DNA from: Tritrichomonas foetus
Lineage: Eukaryota; Parabasalia; Tritrichomonadida; Tritrichomonadidae
Reading direction: 5' to 3'
Length of the DNA stretch: 47,798 nt
NCBI GenBank assembly: GCA_001839685.1
Contig: MLAK01000704.1
Location: 1 to 47,798 of the forward strand
Shown here: in pieces, positions 28,457 through 39,400 of the stretch
Numbering within the stretch: the stretch's first letter is position 1
Layout of the letters: each line of letters opens with the position of its first letter
Notes under the pieces: model-generated
The model's input: the letters and a program-made list of their open reading frames with translations, nothing else
Told to the model about the DNA's origin: nothing
The model's database searches: none
Position numbers and translations under genes: made by a program

Positions 28457-29482
28457 TTATGAGAGAGTATCTTTGAGGAATTTCAATGTTGCTGCCTCAT
28501 TTTTATCACAGATAAATGTGTAAGCTTGAATAACCAATTCGGGATCATCATATTTTTGAAGGATGTTTGCCACAACCATTTTTTCTTGGATTGTCAGTTG
28601 ATCATAGTGTGGTTGATATTCCCCAAATTGGAGATTCAACTTTGGTGGCAGACTTTGTTGTTGGGAATTCTGACCACGGAATTGATTTTGAGCTGTATTT
28701 TGATTGAGTGATGGGTATTGTTGCATATAATCTTGTTGTATATGATTCTGTTGCTGCTGGGGATTTGGGTTTGGATAATTTGGCACTTGCGAATTTTGCT
28801 GAGATGAATGATAATTTTGGGATTGAGGTGGATAATTTTGGGGTTGTGTATTTGTCTGTTGTTGTTGTTGTTGTGGTGGTGGTTGGATGTTTGGAATTGA
28901 ATAATTTTGTTGGGCATTTGGTTGTTGTTGTTGTTGTTGCTGGGTATTGGAATCATTTGTTTGTGGGAATGAATCTTGGTTTGGTGAGTCAGATGAAGGT
29001 GAAGTGAAGGATGGATCTGTAAGGAGGAGGTCGGCTGCTGATTCGACATTGTTTTTAGCAAGTCGAAGTGCCTTTTCACAAAATTCTCTTTTGGCCAATC
29101 CCATTTCTATCAAAATTTCAAGATTTCTTTGGAAGTCCGGAGAGTGCTGAAATTCTGGTGGAATTAGTTGTGGTGGAACACTGATGTTTCCTGAGCCACT
29201 ATTTTGAGGTGGTGGAGCTTCTTGTGATGGACATTCTGATTTTGGAATAACTACTTTCCGGACGACAATTTTATGAACAACAAGGAATGTATCTTGTGTG
29301 TAATTGATTGATGCAATTGTTTGTTCATTTTTGAGGACTTTTGCGCGATATAAAATTTTGGTTTTCTCGATCGGACTATTTATCATTGATGAAATAACGT
29401 TTTTTAAATCTTCGATAGTTTGTGAAGGATCAACCTCAATAGTATGAGACTCCCCTGTAACCAAGCGGAAAGTTAAAAGCAT
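28457..29482 (-). CDS. RAD23-like ubiquitin-receptor protein (UBL-UBA-UBA-like)
   Basis: A 341-residue ubiquitin shuttle-type protein, expected to deliver ubiquitylated proteins to the proteasome. Residues 1-75 are a ubiquitin-like domain (LLTFRLVTGE, TIEDLKNVIS, ILYRAKVLKN). A UBA domain lies at about 116-156 (NLEILIEMGLAKREF and AADLLL). A long Gln/Asn/Pro-rich stretch follows (about 165-285). The end, about 297-341, resembles the second UBA of RAD23 (LVIQAYTFICDKNEAAT and FLKD). I see no XPC-binding domain, which RAD23 has between its UBAs, so it may have been replaced by the Gln-rich linker. A ubiquilin (DSK2)-like identity is the alternative, but no STI1 repeats are visible. Initiator TCACA is about 14 bases before the ATG. 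Confidence 0.88.
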   Translation of the reverse strand: MLLTFRLVTGESHTIEVDPSQTIEDLKNVISSMINSPIEKTKILYRAKVLKNEQTIASINYTQDTFLVVHKIVVRKVVIPKSECPSQEAPPPQNSGSGNISVPPQLIPPEFQHSPDFQRNLEILIEMGLAKREFCEKALRLAKNNVESAADLLLTDPSFTSPSSDSPNQDSFPQTNDSNTQQQQQQQPNAQQNYSIPNIQPPPQQQQQQTNTQPQNYPPQSQNYHSSQQNSQVPNYPNPNPQQQQNHIQQDYMQQYPSLNQNTAQNQFRGQNSQQQSLPPKLNLQFGEYQPHYDQLTIQEKMVVANILQKYDDPELVIQAYTFICDKNEAATLKFLKDTLS

Positions 29483-29668
29483 AAGAAAGTTGTGATATCA
29501 ATAGAACGATCAAAATGATATGAAAAAGTTTATAATTTGATCATTTTTTGAATCCATGTCATATATTCATGTAAAGCATTCAATATTCTGAAGGGAAAAT
29601 TCCAAAGGTGATTCAGAAGTGGCCACCTGAAGACGTTTACTTTAGTAAAGATTCAGCATCAAAATAAT

Positions 29669-29676
29669 AACCGTTT
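29669..29676 (+). promoter_or_regulatory. M3-like promoter element
   Basis: AACCGTTT is a full match to the M3 pattern and is followed 18-20 bases later by TCATCACA, two overlapping initiators just before the ATG at 29704. M3 and Inr in this order and spacing match the T. vaginalis layout. Confidence 0.5.
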
Positions 29677-29703
29677 TTATATGGTCAGTGTTCATCACAT
29701 AAA

Positions 29704-31086
29704 ATGAGATCAAACCAAACTTTACCACCCATTTATACGTCTAATTGCCTCCGACTCCGGGAACTCCTCAATAACCCAGATGTATCACTCGAATTCGTTT
29801 TAGCAAACCAGCATTTTGCAACACTCTGGGGCACAAATGATCCCCAAACTTTGGATTTCGTCATTAAACATTCAGATGAACTCATTGAAATTGGTTTCCA
29901 GTTGAAAGAGAAAAATCCTTTGTCACTCAAATGCTTACAAATCCTCAGTACAAGAAATCAAGAATTTCGAAATCAGCTTTTCGAAAAAACAAATTTCCTT
30001 CAATTTGTATATGACTATATATTCAATTTATCGGAATATCCAACGTTTTCACAGAAGAATTATTTCATAGTATTGCCATATGTTATTTTTGACCAAGACC
30101 TTGGCCTTGTATCATTTTTTGATCATAAATTTTACACGGCTATTTTTGAAAACATTAAAAATGAGTGTGATTATGATTTTGCATACAAATTAATAAAAAA
30201 TCCACCATTTCGATCAAGTGTTGGCAACATTTTAGAAACAATTGGTGTTGCTCAAAAACTAACCGCTCATTTAACTGATAATGATTTGGAATTTGTGAAA
30301 ATCAGCACAAGACTCCTTATTGAGATGATTAAAGGACCTTTTAGTTTACAAGCATTAAATGCATTAAAGACAAGTATTAATGATGTTATTGATTTTGCAT
30401 TAGAAAGGAAAAATTTAGAAACTGTTAAGTTTATAAAACTCGTCAGCGAGCTTTCTTCCGATAAGTCATGGTTTTCCAAATGGAAGAGTTTATCATCATT
30501 TATTAATTCAACACTTCCCAGCTTTTGTAATTTTGTGAAAGGTTCTCCAGATTTCACACAATTTTCTGGTGCTTGTTTGAAAATTGTCTTGAATATAGTA
30601 ACATCGACCAAAAAGTTTCCCAAAGAATTCATGGATATGATCTTCTACCTTTCAGAGAAATTTTTCCAATTAAAAAGAAATGATTTTGTTCATTGCGGAT
30701 TTTTGGATTGCTTGGTCTTAATGGATTCCTATAAGAAATTGAACACTGACATTTTAGATGAAATGAACTTATTTAATTTGATAATTTCTTGCTACAAAGA
30801 AAAAGGAGTAGATATATTAAGTAGTTACTGGGGACACCTTCGCAAAATCTCACAATTGATCAACAAATTCGCCAAAAAATCAAAAACTATTGGTTTTGAA
30901 GACTGGCAACAAATCGTAATGGCAAATAATGAAGAATGCGAAAAGATCATTTCGCTCAGATATGGTGGTTCTGTCCCATATAACTATTACACACATTCTA
31001 AAGATTCATCGAATGCACTCTTTGGATTGCTGGCTGTAATTGTTGTTTTAACATCAGCAGCAGTTTTAATTGTAAGATTTAATTAA
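29704..31086 (+). CDS. Tail-anchored helical-repeat protein (paralog of 1241-2575)
   Basis: A 460-residue, all-helical protein ending in one membrane segment at about 438-459 (ALFGLLAVIVVLTSAAVLIV) and a two-residue tail. It shares three blocks in order with the 1241-2575 protein: a TNF..VYDYIFNLSEY...LP block near 97-125, VIDFALERKNLETVKF mid-protein, and a W..I...NEE.EKIISLRYGG..P block before the membrane helix. The N-terminus (LLNNPDVSLEFVLANQ...LW) resembles the start of SAPS/PP6R proteins, which bind PP6 phosphatase. If that holds, these would be membrane-tethered relatives, but the evidence is thin. It is a separate copy 27 kb from its paralog, on the other strand. Confidence 0.88.
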   Translation: MRSNQTLPPIYTSNCLRLRELLNNPDVSLEFVLANQHFATLWGTNDPQTLDFVIKHSDELIEIGFQLKEKNPLSLKCLQILSTRNQEFRNQLFEKTNFLQFVYDYIFNLSEYPTFSQKNYFIVLPYVIFDQDLGLVSFFDHKFYTAIFENIKNECDYDFAYKLIKNPPFRSSVGNILETIGVAQKLTAHLTDNDLEFVKISTRLLIEMIKGPFSLQALNALKTSINDVIDFALERKNLETVKFIKLVSELSSDKSWFSKWKSLSSFINSTLPSFCNFVKGSPDFTQFSGACLKIVLNIVTSTKKFPKEFMDMIFYLSEKFFQLKRNDFVHCGFLDCLVLMDSYKKLNTDILDEMNLFNLIISCYKEKGVDILSSYWGHLRKISQLINKFAKKSKTIGFEDWQQIVMANNEECEKIISLRYGGSVPYNYYTHSKDSSNALFGLLAVIVVLTSAAVLIVRFN

Positions 31087-31091
31087 CAGTG

Positions 31092-31113
31092 TTTTTTTTT
31101 TTTTTTTTTTTTT
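31092..31113. repeat. Poly(T) run of 22
   Basis: Twenty-two consecutive T bases, 6 bases after the stop codon at 31086 and between convergent genes. The run follows the coding strand of the upstream gene. Its length may vary between alleles. Confidence 0.95.
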
Positions 31114-31214
31114 GTGATTATTTTTTAATAAATACATTTTAGATATAATTGTGTTTTAGATATATATTATTTGTCATTTTCTTTGAGATAAAAATCATAG
31201 GGATATTCCATCTT

Positions 31215-31676
31215 TTATTTAATACGAGTTGCCCTACATGAACCACAGAAGATAGCCCATGAAAAAACAAATAAAAATAGACAAACAAATAGACCAAATG
31301 CTCCAAGTATTGCTGATGTTCGATAAACAGGATCAGTATGAACATAATTAACAACAAATGAGCATTCTGTGTTACATGTTAATCTAAACAATAAAGGATC
31401 TTCTTCTGTAAAAGTGTATCTACTTTCAATGTAACCATCTGATCTATCTTTATCAACTGGTGTCATTGGTTTGAATAATGCTTCTGATACTAACTTTTTA
31501 TAACCATTTATGCCATCTTGATTATGGATGACTAAAATTGCAGAATGTGAAGGGCTCGGCTGAATCCAAAATGTTTTATTTGTAATATTGTTAATCACAA
31601 TCTCATGATAAGTATCATCAAGTCCGAGAGATTCATATTCATCAGATAATATCAATATAATCAAAAGTGAAAGCAT
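31215..31676 (-). CDS. Small type I membrane protein, unknown
   Basis: A 153-residue protein with an N-terminal signal peptide (MLSLLIILILS), a lumenal or extracellular region of about 110 residues and one transmembrane helix at about 122-144. The short basic tail is CRATRIK. The outer part has strands and a pair of cysteines (CNTEC) just before a VVNYVH stretch. It is reminiscent of small secretory-pathway membrane proteins, but the p24 GOLD hallmarks are not seen and I do not recognise it. The start ATG follows ATTCCAAATG, with no clear TCA initiator. Confidence 0.82.
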   Translation of the reverse strand: MLSLLIILILSDEYESLGLDDTYHEIVINNITNKTFWIQPSPSHSAILVIHNQDGINGYKKLVSEALFKPMTPVDKDRSDGYIESRYTFTEEDPLLFRLTCNTECSFVVNYVHTDPVYRTSAILGAFGLFVCLFLFVFSWAIFCGSCRATRIK

Positions 31677-31907
31677 TTGGAATCAAGATTAAAAACACAA
31701 TTTCCAAAAAAAATTATTGGAAAAATCGAATCATTCAAAATCTTAGAAATCAACCAATTTCATAGAGTTAAAATCTGCTTTATGATATTTAATCATTAGT
31801 GAAATGGAATGGAAACATTATGAAATTTCGGATACTTTGAAATAAGAAAAAATTCTGAAACTCATAGAATTTTTGTTAGGATTGAAAGAAAACCTATCGT
31901 TCGGAAT

Positions 31908-33308
31908 ATGCAAAGTGAATCCTATCGGAAAATTTGCGATTCATTTCCATATCCTGTAGATTTCTACAGTTTCTTTCAAGAGCCCAGTCAAGTAAAGCAT
32001 GCAAACGAGCCTATGTTTTTCATTTCTGGTTTTACTGCCAAGCTAGTTCGAACAACATTAGAAAATTCAGGTTTTAAAGAAACGGACGATCTTTCTAATG
32101 CATCTATCGTTGTAGGCAACAAAAATAATGAAGATACGCAGAATTACTTAAAAAATTTTCAAAGAATGACTCATTTTTTATATACATTTTCAATTGGCCG
32201 AAAAATTGGCCTTCACATCACTTTATCACGTTTCAAACAACAAACAAACCTTCCTTTAAATTTTTATCCAAAAACTTTTTTATTGCCTGATCAAATTGAT
32301 CAATTTAAAAAAGAATTTTCATCTTCGAAATACTGGATTGAAAAGCCTACGTCTGGATCTTGCGGACGAGGAATTCGTGTTATTGATGAAATTCCAGAAA
32401 AATTTATTGCACCAAAAGTTATCATGCAAGAATATATTCCAAATCCACTTTTAATCAATGGTTATAAATTTGACCTTAGGTTTTATGTTGCTGTCACATC
32501 ACTTAATCCCTTACGCCTTTATAATTACGATGATGGACTTGTCAGGCTTGCCACAGACAAATATTTTGAACATTTTAATGAAATTTCCAATTTGTCAGCA
32601 CATTTAACAAATTTCACAGTTAATAAAGAAAATAGCCAATTTAAAATCACAGATGATATTAAAAATGACGGGAAAGGTAGTAAATGGTCACATAAACCTT
32701 TTTGGCCATTTTTAGATTCATTGCTTTATGATGTTGATGATATAAAAAATAAAATTGATGATGCAATTGCCACAATTTTCATCTCTGCGAGAGATCAACT
32801 TGCCCAACAGAAAAATCATCGTTGTTCTTTTGAATTATATGGAGTAGATGTACTTTTAACAGTCGATGGTGAAATTCATATATTGGAAGTAAATATTTCC
32901 CCTGCTTTAGGAACATCATCAGCTTTAGATCGTCATATCAAAGCACCTTTAGTAAAAGATTTCTTTAATATTTCATTAATTCCAACACACACTGAAATTG
33001 TAGATAAATTTGAAGAATCTTTTAATGATTCGAAATTAAATGATGTGTCAGAATTTATTTCAATTTGTGAATATGAACTTGCTGAAGAAAGACGGGGAAA
33101 ATTTAGAAGAATTTATCCAACAATTGAAAGAGTAAAAACCTTTGGACAATTTTTGGAGAAAAAGACGAATCTTGATAAAGCTTTAGAAGAATGGGTTATG
33201 GCAGATAAAATACAAAAAGAAAAGATTCTTGCGTCGAAAATCCCCAAATTACAGGAATATTTAGGCGATTTATTTGAATTTCCTCAAAATTCTTGTTTGT
33301 TAATATAA
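31908..33308 (+). CDS. Tubulin tyrosine ligase-like polyglutamylase (TTLL4/5-like)
   Basis: A 466-residue TTL-family enzyme, which adds glutamates to tubulin tails using ATP. The ATP-grasp fold is clear: IEKPTSGSCGRGI at 144-156, QEYIPNPLLINGYKFDLRFY at about 174-193, AHLTNFTVNK at 231-240 and ELYGVDVLL with HILEVNISPALG at about 309-335. LEVN and the tail DRHIKAPLV match TTLL4/5-type glutamylases rather than TTL or glycylases. It has no signal or membrane segment. A flagellate with microtubule-rich cytoskeleton (axostyle, flagella) is a plausible setting. The short N-terminal region before the fold and the C-terminal helical region (about 355-466) may bind microtubules. Confidence 0.94.
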   Translation: MQSESYRKICDSFPYPVDFYSFFQEPSQVKHANEPMFFISGFTAKLVRTTLENSGFKETDDLSNASIVVGNKNNEDTQNYLKNFQRMTHFLYTFSIGRKIGLHITLSRFKQQTNLPLNFYPKTFLLPDQIDQFKKEFSSSKYWIEKPTSGSCGRGIRVIDEIPEKFIAPKVIMQEYIPNPLLINGYKFDLRFYVAVTSLNPLRLYNYDDGLVRLATDKYFEHFNEISNLSAHLTNFTVNKENSQFKITDDIKNDGKGSKWSHKPFWPFLDSLLYDVDDIKNKIDDAIATIFISARDQLAQQKNHRCSFELYGVDVLLTVDGEIHILEVNISPALGTSSALDRHIKAPLVKDFFNISLIPTHTEIVDKFEESFNDSKLNDVSEFISICEYELAEERRGKFRRIYPTIERVKTFGQFLEKKTNLDKALEEWVMADKIQKEKILASKIPKLQEYLGDLFEFPQNSCLLI

Positions 33309-33832
33309 AATAAATATGTTATAATTAGTTTTATGAATGCTTTATTTCTGGATTTCTTTGTGAATTATTACTATTTTTTTTCCCCATTGAATATGATTTT
33401 TTTTGTTATGATTCATAACCAAATGAAACACATTGATTTTCATAGATTGCATACATAAAGGTGCTGTTTCAGAATAAGAGCCTATTAAATTGAAAAGATT
33501 TCTCCAGAATGATGAAGATTAAAAGAAAAGAAATATAATTTGGAGTAATCATTCATTATATATATCGAATAAACATATAAAATGCTTTTTCTCCACTCAT
33601 TATTTTTATAAAGCGAGTCGATAAAATAATAAGTGTTTGAATGGGTTATGTGACTTTTTATGAACAGGGTTGGACTCTTAGATAACAAAATAAAGTGGCT
33701 TCTGTGCGAAATATTAGAGAGAGTTTCAAACTCTTTATTTTCAGATGATTTATCAGAAAAATCATCATGATCATTTTCATATATAATTTTTTCGCCTTTG
33801 TTTTCATAATTTTTTGGTGGTTTTCTATCATT
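33309..33832. other. Convergent intergenic AT-rich DNA
   Basis: About 525 bases between the TTLL gene and the small minus-strand gene. It holds several short T-runs near 33370-33410. No gene or RNA is supportable. Confidence 0.5.
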
Positions 33833-34078
33833 TTAGTCAAAATATTCATCTTGGTGATCATATCTTTCTTGTTCATAATTTGATTCGTCTTCAGCTGTAA
33901 TTTCATCTGGATGTGTCAAAAGCATCATTTTTGGGCAGGGATCTGGAACACGAATATGATAGACATTTTCTGCGTTTGTTTTAAGTCGAGATAAACCTCC
34001 TCGCATAATTGTAATTGTTTTATTTTGAATGCGTGTCGTGTCAAGAGTTAACATTTTGAGGAATTCTACATCATTCAT
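33833..34078 (-). CDS. Small unknown protein
   Basis: An 81-residue protein of unknown function. It begins MNDVEFLKMLTLDTTR and has a compact middle with RVPDPCPKMMLLTHPDEIT and a Glu/Tyr/Asp-rich acidic end. The start lies in CTTCAATGAATG, close to the TCAATG starts of other genes here, which supports it as a real gene. Its composition looks coding and unlike the overlapping frames. It is divergent from the NOP9-like gene, 183 bases apart. I do not recognise the family. Confidence 0.6.
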   Translation of the reverse strand: MNDVEFLKMLTLDTTRIQNKTITIMRGGLSRLKTNAENVYHIRVPDPCPKMMLLTHPDEITAEDESNYEQERYDHQDEYFD

Positions 34079-34261
34079 TGAAGGAATGGAAGGGATTCAC
34101 TTTATGCCACTTGCTCATTTTTTTCAAAAAATTGAGAATAATTTTCTTAAATCTAGATTGAAAATAAACTATTGAATTATTCCATCGTAGTGAAAAATTG
34201 AAAATGTTTGTTAGAATCATTGCTTACATCAAAAAAATCCTCGATTAAATTCAATTAATAA

Positions 34262-35872
34262 ATGTCCAATCAGAAAGAGCGTCATTTGTCTATGAATGAA
34301 GTCAAATACTTCGAAAGAGCCATGGACACGTTTTCCGAAATAAAAAACACACCAGGCGTGAATGATTTCTTCAAATCGATTGACGACGAATTACGCGGGA
34401 AGGAGATTTTAATTGCTGAACATAAATTCTGCTCTCGATTCCTTGATGAATATATCCAAAATTGTCCAGTCGCTTCTTTAGAAAAGTTGTTCAGATCATT
34501 TTCATCACATTTCGATGAATTATCAAGGGATAGGTTTGCTTCACACGGCGTCGAAAACCTTCTGAAGCAGGCAGTCGAGCTAGTGAATACCGCAGAGACC
34601 TCATTCAACGAACTGCTCGCATCTTTTGTCACAGAAATTACACCAGTAGCTGGAACACTCGCGGAGGATCCTTCAGGGTCGCATGTAATCAGGTGTGTAT
34701 TCAGCAAGCTTTCAATCCTTCAAAACTTGACAACGAGGATCGACAAATTGGCCAGAAAAATAATTCAAACATTTATCGCAAATCCATCAAAAATTAGGAC
34801 ACCACACTTTAGTGCAACAGTTCAAGCAATTTCTTCCCTCGATTCAGAACGATTTGGAAAACTATTGAAATATTTATTATCGTCAGTTCCTTGCAAATTT
34901 GATGACTGCTGCGACAGAAGCTCCTCAAAGTTGATCGAATCGCTAATTATTAACATGGGAACGCCCGCAATAACAGCCGTATATAATGAAACGTTGAAAA
35001 CAGGCGTCGCCGACTGCGCTTTTCATAGTATCGCAAACTACGTTGTACAAAAGTGGCTTTTGCATTGTAAGGATAACGAACAGTTGATTATCGTATGCGA
35101 CCAATTAATTCCGAAAGTCGAAAATTTACTCGCACGGAAACCGCAGGTTGTTGTGGCACTTTCAAGTGGCTTGATTAATACGAATCATAAGTTACAGCGA
35201 AAGTTTTACGATATTTTAGGGAAACAATGCTACAACGATGAAAATATTATTGACCATTATTTCACCTTTAGCCCGCCAAATGGAAGTAAAATCTTACAAT
35301 CGCTATGCTACTTCGAAAAGAACGTGAATTCACAACTGATCGACAGTATGATGAAGCTCGGTGGAGAGCGGGTAGCTGAAATTGCTGCAGACCTTGGCGG
35401 TTCATATTTCGTATCAGATTATCTCAAATCAGAAATCGACATAAAAATGCGACTTAAAATCGTTCGCCGTCTTCTCCCAAAGATGGGACATCTCGCTTCA
35501 AACAATAACGGAAGATTCGTCGTCGAAGCCGCCTATAATATCTCAGATTTACAATTGAAATCACAGATCTGCAAATCAATCGTTGATGGGGCCACGCGAG
35601 ACACAGCGAAAACAATATGGAGGAACTTCAGAATCGAACAGTTCATATCCCGTCCAGAACAATGGGAGAAGGATACAGAAAATATTATGAAGAGGAGTGA
35701 CGCGATGGATTCAATCATCAACGATGAAACAATCCCAGATGTGAAGCCGCTCGCTCCAGCAGTGATTGAGCCAACCCCGGAGATGGAAGCAGCAGCGGAA
35801 GAACTGGAGGGCGTCGTTGGGTCACTTCACCGCCGCAAAAGGAGGCACCACCGCCACGAAGGGGAAGAGTAA
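34262..35872 (+). CDS. NOP9-like Pumilio-repeat protein
   Basis: A 536-residue protein resembling NOP9, a Pumilio-type RNA-binding factor for 18S rRNA maturation in the nucleolus. It opens with helices (MNEVKYFERAM) and the NOP9-like ELRGKEILIAEHKFCSRFL. A run of PUF-like repeats covers about 85-480, for example DPSGSHVIRCV, FHSIANYVVQKWL, NGSKILQSL, GGSYFVSDYL and NGRFVVEAAY. The end is basic (RRKRRHHRHEGEE), as expected of a nucleolar protein. GC content is higher than in most neighbours, resembling eS6. The ATG follows TTCAATTAATAA. The alternative is another PUF-like protein (Puf6), but the N-terminal motif favours NOP9. Confidence 0.87.
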   Translation: MSNQKERHLSMNEVKYFERAMDTFSEIKNTPGVNDFFKSIDDELRGKEILIAEHKFCSRFLDEYIQNCPVASLEKLFRSFSSHFDELSRDRFASHGVENLLKQAVELVNTAETSFNELLASFVTEITPVAGTLAEDPSGSHVIRCVFSKLSILQNLTTRIDKLARKIIQTFIANPSKIRTPHFSATVQAISSLDSERFGKLLKYLLSSVPCKFDDCCDRSSSKLIESLIINMGTPAITAVYNETLKTGVADCAFHSIANYVVQKWLLHCKDNEQLIIVCDQLIPKVENLLARKPQVVVALSSGLINTNHKLQRKFYDILGKQCYNDENIIDHYFTFSPPNGSKILQSLCYFEKNVNSQLIDSMMKLGGERVAEIAADLGGSYFVSDYLKSEIDIKMRLKIVRRLLPKMGHLASNNNGRFVVEAAYNISDLQLKSQICKSIVDGATRDTAKTIWRNFRIEQFISRPEQWEKDTENIMKRSDAMDSIINDETIPDVKPLAPAVIEPTPEMEAAAEELEGVVGSLHRRKRRHHRHEGEE

Positions 35873-36400
35873 CAGAAACATTTTTATATTATTTCTCTTT
35901 ATTTAGATAAACGCTTATACAGACTAAGTTAAATTTTTAATCTATTTAGATTTTTCTATTCCACTGCATACACCCAACTCAAAAGCAATGATTTCGTCAT
36001 CCTAAACAGACTTTTTTTTTATGAATTAATTCAACAATGAAAACTTTTTTGACAGATTCCTTTAGACGTTTAAGTTGGGTCTAGTTATCCTCTATTTGAG
36101 CCAGAGTGTTTGAGTATCTTGGTTGTAAAAGAGATGGCTAGGTTCGTTGTGCTTGATTATTTTCCTGGCATATTAAAATTTATACAGAATAGCGAAATTT
36201 TTCCCATTTCTTTGAGATAATCTAATTTATTATCTAATTTATTTATAACAAGCATCATAGATACAGTTTTAGGATTATCATATTAGTTTTTCTTAATGGG
36301 TAATGAAAGGATTTTTATATAACAAAAAATCACACCTAATAAATATTACTTCTCACCGAAATGAAAAGAGGAAAAGAAAATGTCACGCCGTAAAAATTTA
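35873..36400. other. Convergent intergenic AT-rich DNA
   Basis: About 530 bases between the NOP9-like and BEACH gene ends, with T-runs and no tandem repeat. Nothing else is seen. Confidence 0.5.
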
Positions 36401-39400
36401 CTAATAATAATTGATAGGTATGATACGATTTGGTTCTGTAGAAGCAAGAATAATCTTACTCTTTTTGAGCATGCAGAACTTTCCTTTCTGGAAACGTCCT
36501 GGAATCTCTTTCAATACATCTAATTCTGGAACTGACAAACAAAGGAGTTTCTCTTCACCAAGAGCCACAATGAGAATCTCACTTCCATATTCAGTTGTAA
36601 ACTTGTCATACTCAAGAATCGGTTGATCAAATTCTTTTGAGGTCACTTGTGTTCCTTGAATGTCGAAGATCATAATTTTCGATTTTTCTTGATTCTTCAA
36701 AATCACTACAACTGAGCCACTCTTGAACACTACAATGAAAGGATTCTTTCCAAACAATTCAATAATCACATTCCGTATGAAAATTGCATCATTCATGGTT
36801 TCATAAATCATGTTACAATGTGAATCAAGTGAAACAACAAGGTTTAAATCACCATTTCCTGCACATGAAATAACTGGATAACAGTGGAAAGACGAAATCG
36901 AAAGATATTTCATGGTTGGCAAAGCCCATCGTCTAAGAGCACCATCTGAAGAACCAGTTAATAATGTTCGACCAGCAACAACTGATATCACATTAATAAT
37001 TGAAGGAGAAATATTCAAAGTTTTAATTTCCCCTTCAATTGTGAAACAAGAAACACTCGAATCCATTTCACCTGCAAAGAATACCATGTTGAATATTCTA
37101 GATACTTCTATTAAAGTAGGCGTTAGATTCGAAACAAATTTACTCTTTTGTTCATTGGGCCAAATAACATTCATAGTTGTACTTACAATAGTCTTCTTTC
37201 TAATTCGTAAAGGTGGACTATCAGGAATAATTGAAGGCATTGGACGAATAAGTAACTTTTCAGCTGGATAACGTTGTGGATGAGGAGCGTCGAAGATTTT
37301 TTGAGCACAAATTCCAAAGTTTAATGCAGATTCTTGCATCATTGGAGCAAACTCTGGATTTTCTGGAATATTTTCAATATAGGAAAATGGCATATATATA
37401 TTATCATGTTCAAAACTGTTTCTGTTAATACCAAAAATGAGATCAATCCAGTGGTGAATGTTCATTGAAACATATTCGGATTCAAGAGCAGCCCGATTGA
37501 TTTTTACAAACCTGGCTGGTGAATCATTAGCCCATTTTGGTAATTCAACATTATCATGATCGGCTTTCAAATCAAAACCATTTTCATTTAGAAGAAAATG
37601 ATAATTTGAATAAAATTCTGGAACAAGTTCGCGGAAGTCACGAGTTCCAGTAATAATATCGCTCCATATTTTACCAACCGATGAAAATATACGAGTTGAA
37701 TCATCAAATTGATCACCTTGAATTGAAACATGAATTGTTGTAAATGGTTCCATACGAATTAAGAAGCCACACACTAAATGTGGTGATGAATAATGACTTC
37801 GATAAAGACAGCTACCAAGTGGTGATCCACAATCTTCTTGATACGCTTCTCTAAGAGTCACTATTTGCTTCTCATTTAAAGCACCTAGTGGTCTTGACAG
37901 ATCTCGGTAAACTTTTGGATCTTTCAAATCAATTGTGTCCGATTCATAATCAGAAATTACCCATGGATAAACAGGATATTGTGAAATATCATTAAAGGAT
38001 CTGCCTGCAAGAATATTAATGTAAAAAAGATAAGAAAATGTAGAAATTTCTCGATTTTGCCATTTTTCAGTCAATTTTAATTTCTGTAAAAGTTCAGAAG
38101 CCTTGACTTTTTGACAAATACCAGATGAAACATCACGTAATTCTTTGAAGAAGTTGAACTTTTTACCACTTAACTGTGATTCAATTTGGAAGTGCTGTTG
38201 TTCAATTACTTGAAGAAATTCACTTCTTTCATCTTCAGCAGCGAATACAAAAATATATGATTTATTAGTATTCATATAGATTTCAGCAGCAGTGTCTTCT
38301 CGACCTTGTGTTCGAGTGAAAATGAAAGCAATTCTTCGAAAAGGAATTTCAATTTTCTTTTTGGGGCATTCAAATACAACTGAACCAGAAGAAACTGATA
38401 ATTCACCTTCATAAACAAATCTCAAAGTAGTCAAGTTTACGTTTGTTCGGAAACCAACCTGATTTTTAGAAGATGATCGAATAATAGGAATTTTTAGTCT
38501 CTGCTTTATGTTTTGTGCAGTTTTATGGTCATTAAATGTATAATTAATCCTCATCATTGCTCTTCCACCTGTTGGTGATGTTCTTTTTGCGGATTTGAAA
38601 TGCAAGTTTTGATAAGGTTCACTCCATGGACCACTTCCCATCTGAAGCTCTTTAATAAAACCATTCAAAATTTTAATTGAACAAGAAATTGAACCTATTA
38701 TTGCATCTTTTTGTCTCTTTTTAAAGTTACAATAGACGATATTCAAAGCAGATAATGAATTTGTATTCATTGAAAAGAGGAATTGATCAATTTCTGTTTT
38801 AGGCGTTTTATTTCGTTTAGAAGTTTTCATCTTTGATGATATTTGAAGACGAGCTTGAAGATTAGAATCAATTTTATTACAAATTTGCCTTCTTTTGAGA
38901 CACTGTTCAGCTGAAATTATAGGTGCTTGTGCTAATAAATTTGTTTCAAATTGAATGAACAATCTTTTCAATTCAACATCAATTCCTTCTTTATTGGTTG
39001 GTTTATCATAAATTATTTCTGGTTTTTCATTTGATTTTTCAGTTCCATCTAATTCGGTATTACTTTGATTAGAATATTTTTGATGTAATTCGTGGAAAAT
39101 TGGATAGAAATCAAATTTACTTTCTCTTGACAAAACTGCAATTATTAACCAAATTGTTTCATAATCTTCGATTGAATCAAATAAGCTAACGATATGTTTC
39201 ACAGTTTCTTCGAAAAGATCATAATTACTCCGAACTAAATTAATTAAAATATAAGAAAATCCAACGAAAGAATTGATCGAAAAATCTTGTGTAATATCAA
39301 ATTCGAAATTCTTTAAATGTCGAATAAAGGGCATGATCCGTTCAGCAAAATTTAAATCATACCATTGGTCGTCTTGTGTTTTCTTTAAATCAAAATTATG

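Noticed and set aside
33658..33906. 82-codon Met/Lys-rich minus frame
   Set aside because: Overlaps the better-supported 33833-34078 gene in another frame, and its composition is that of simple AT-rich sequence.
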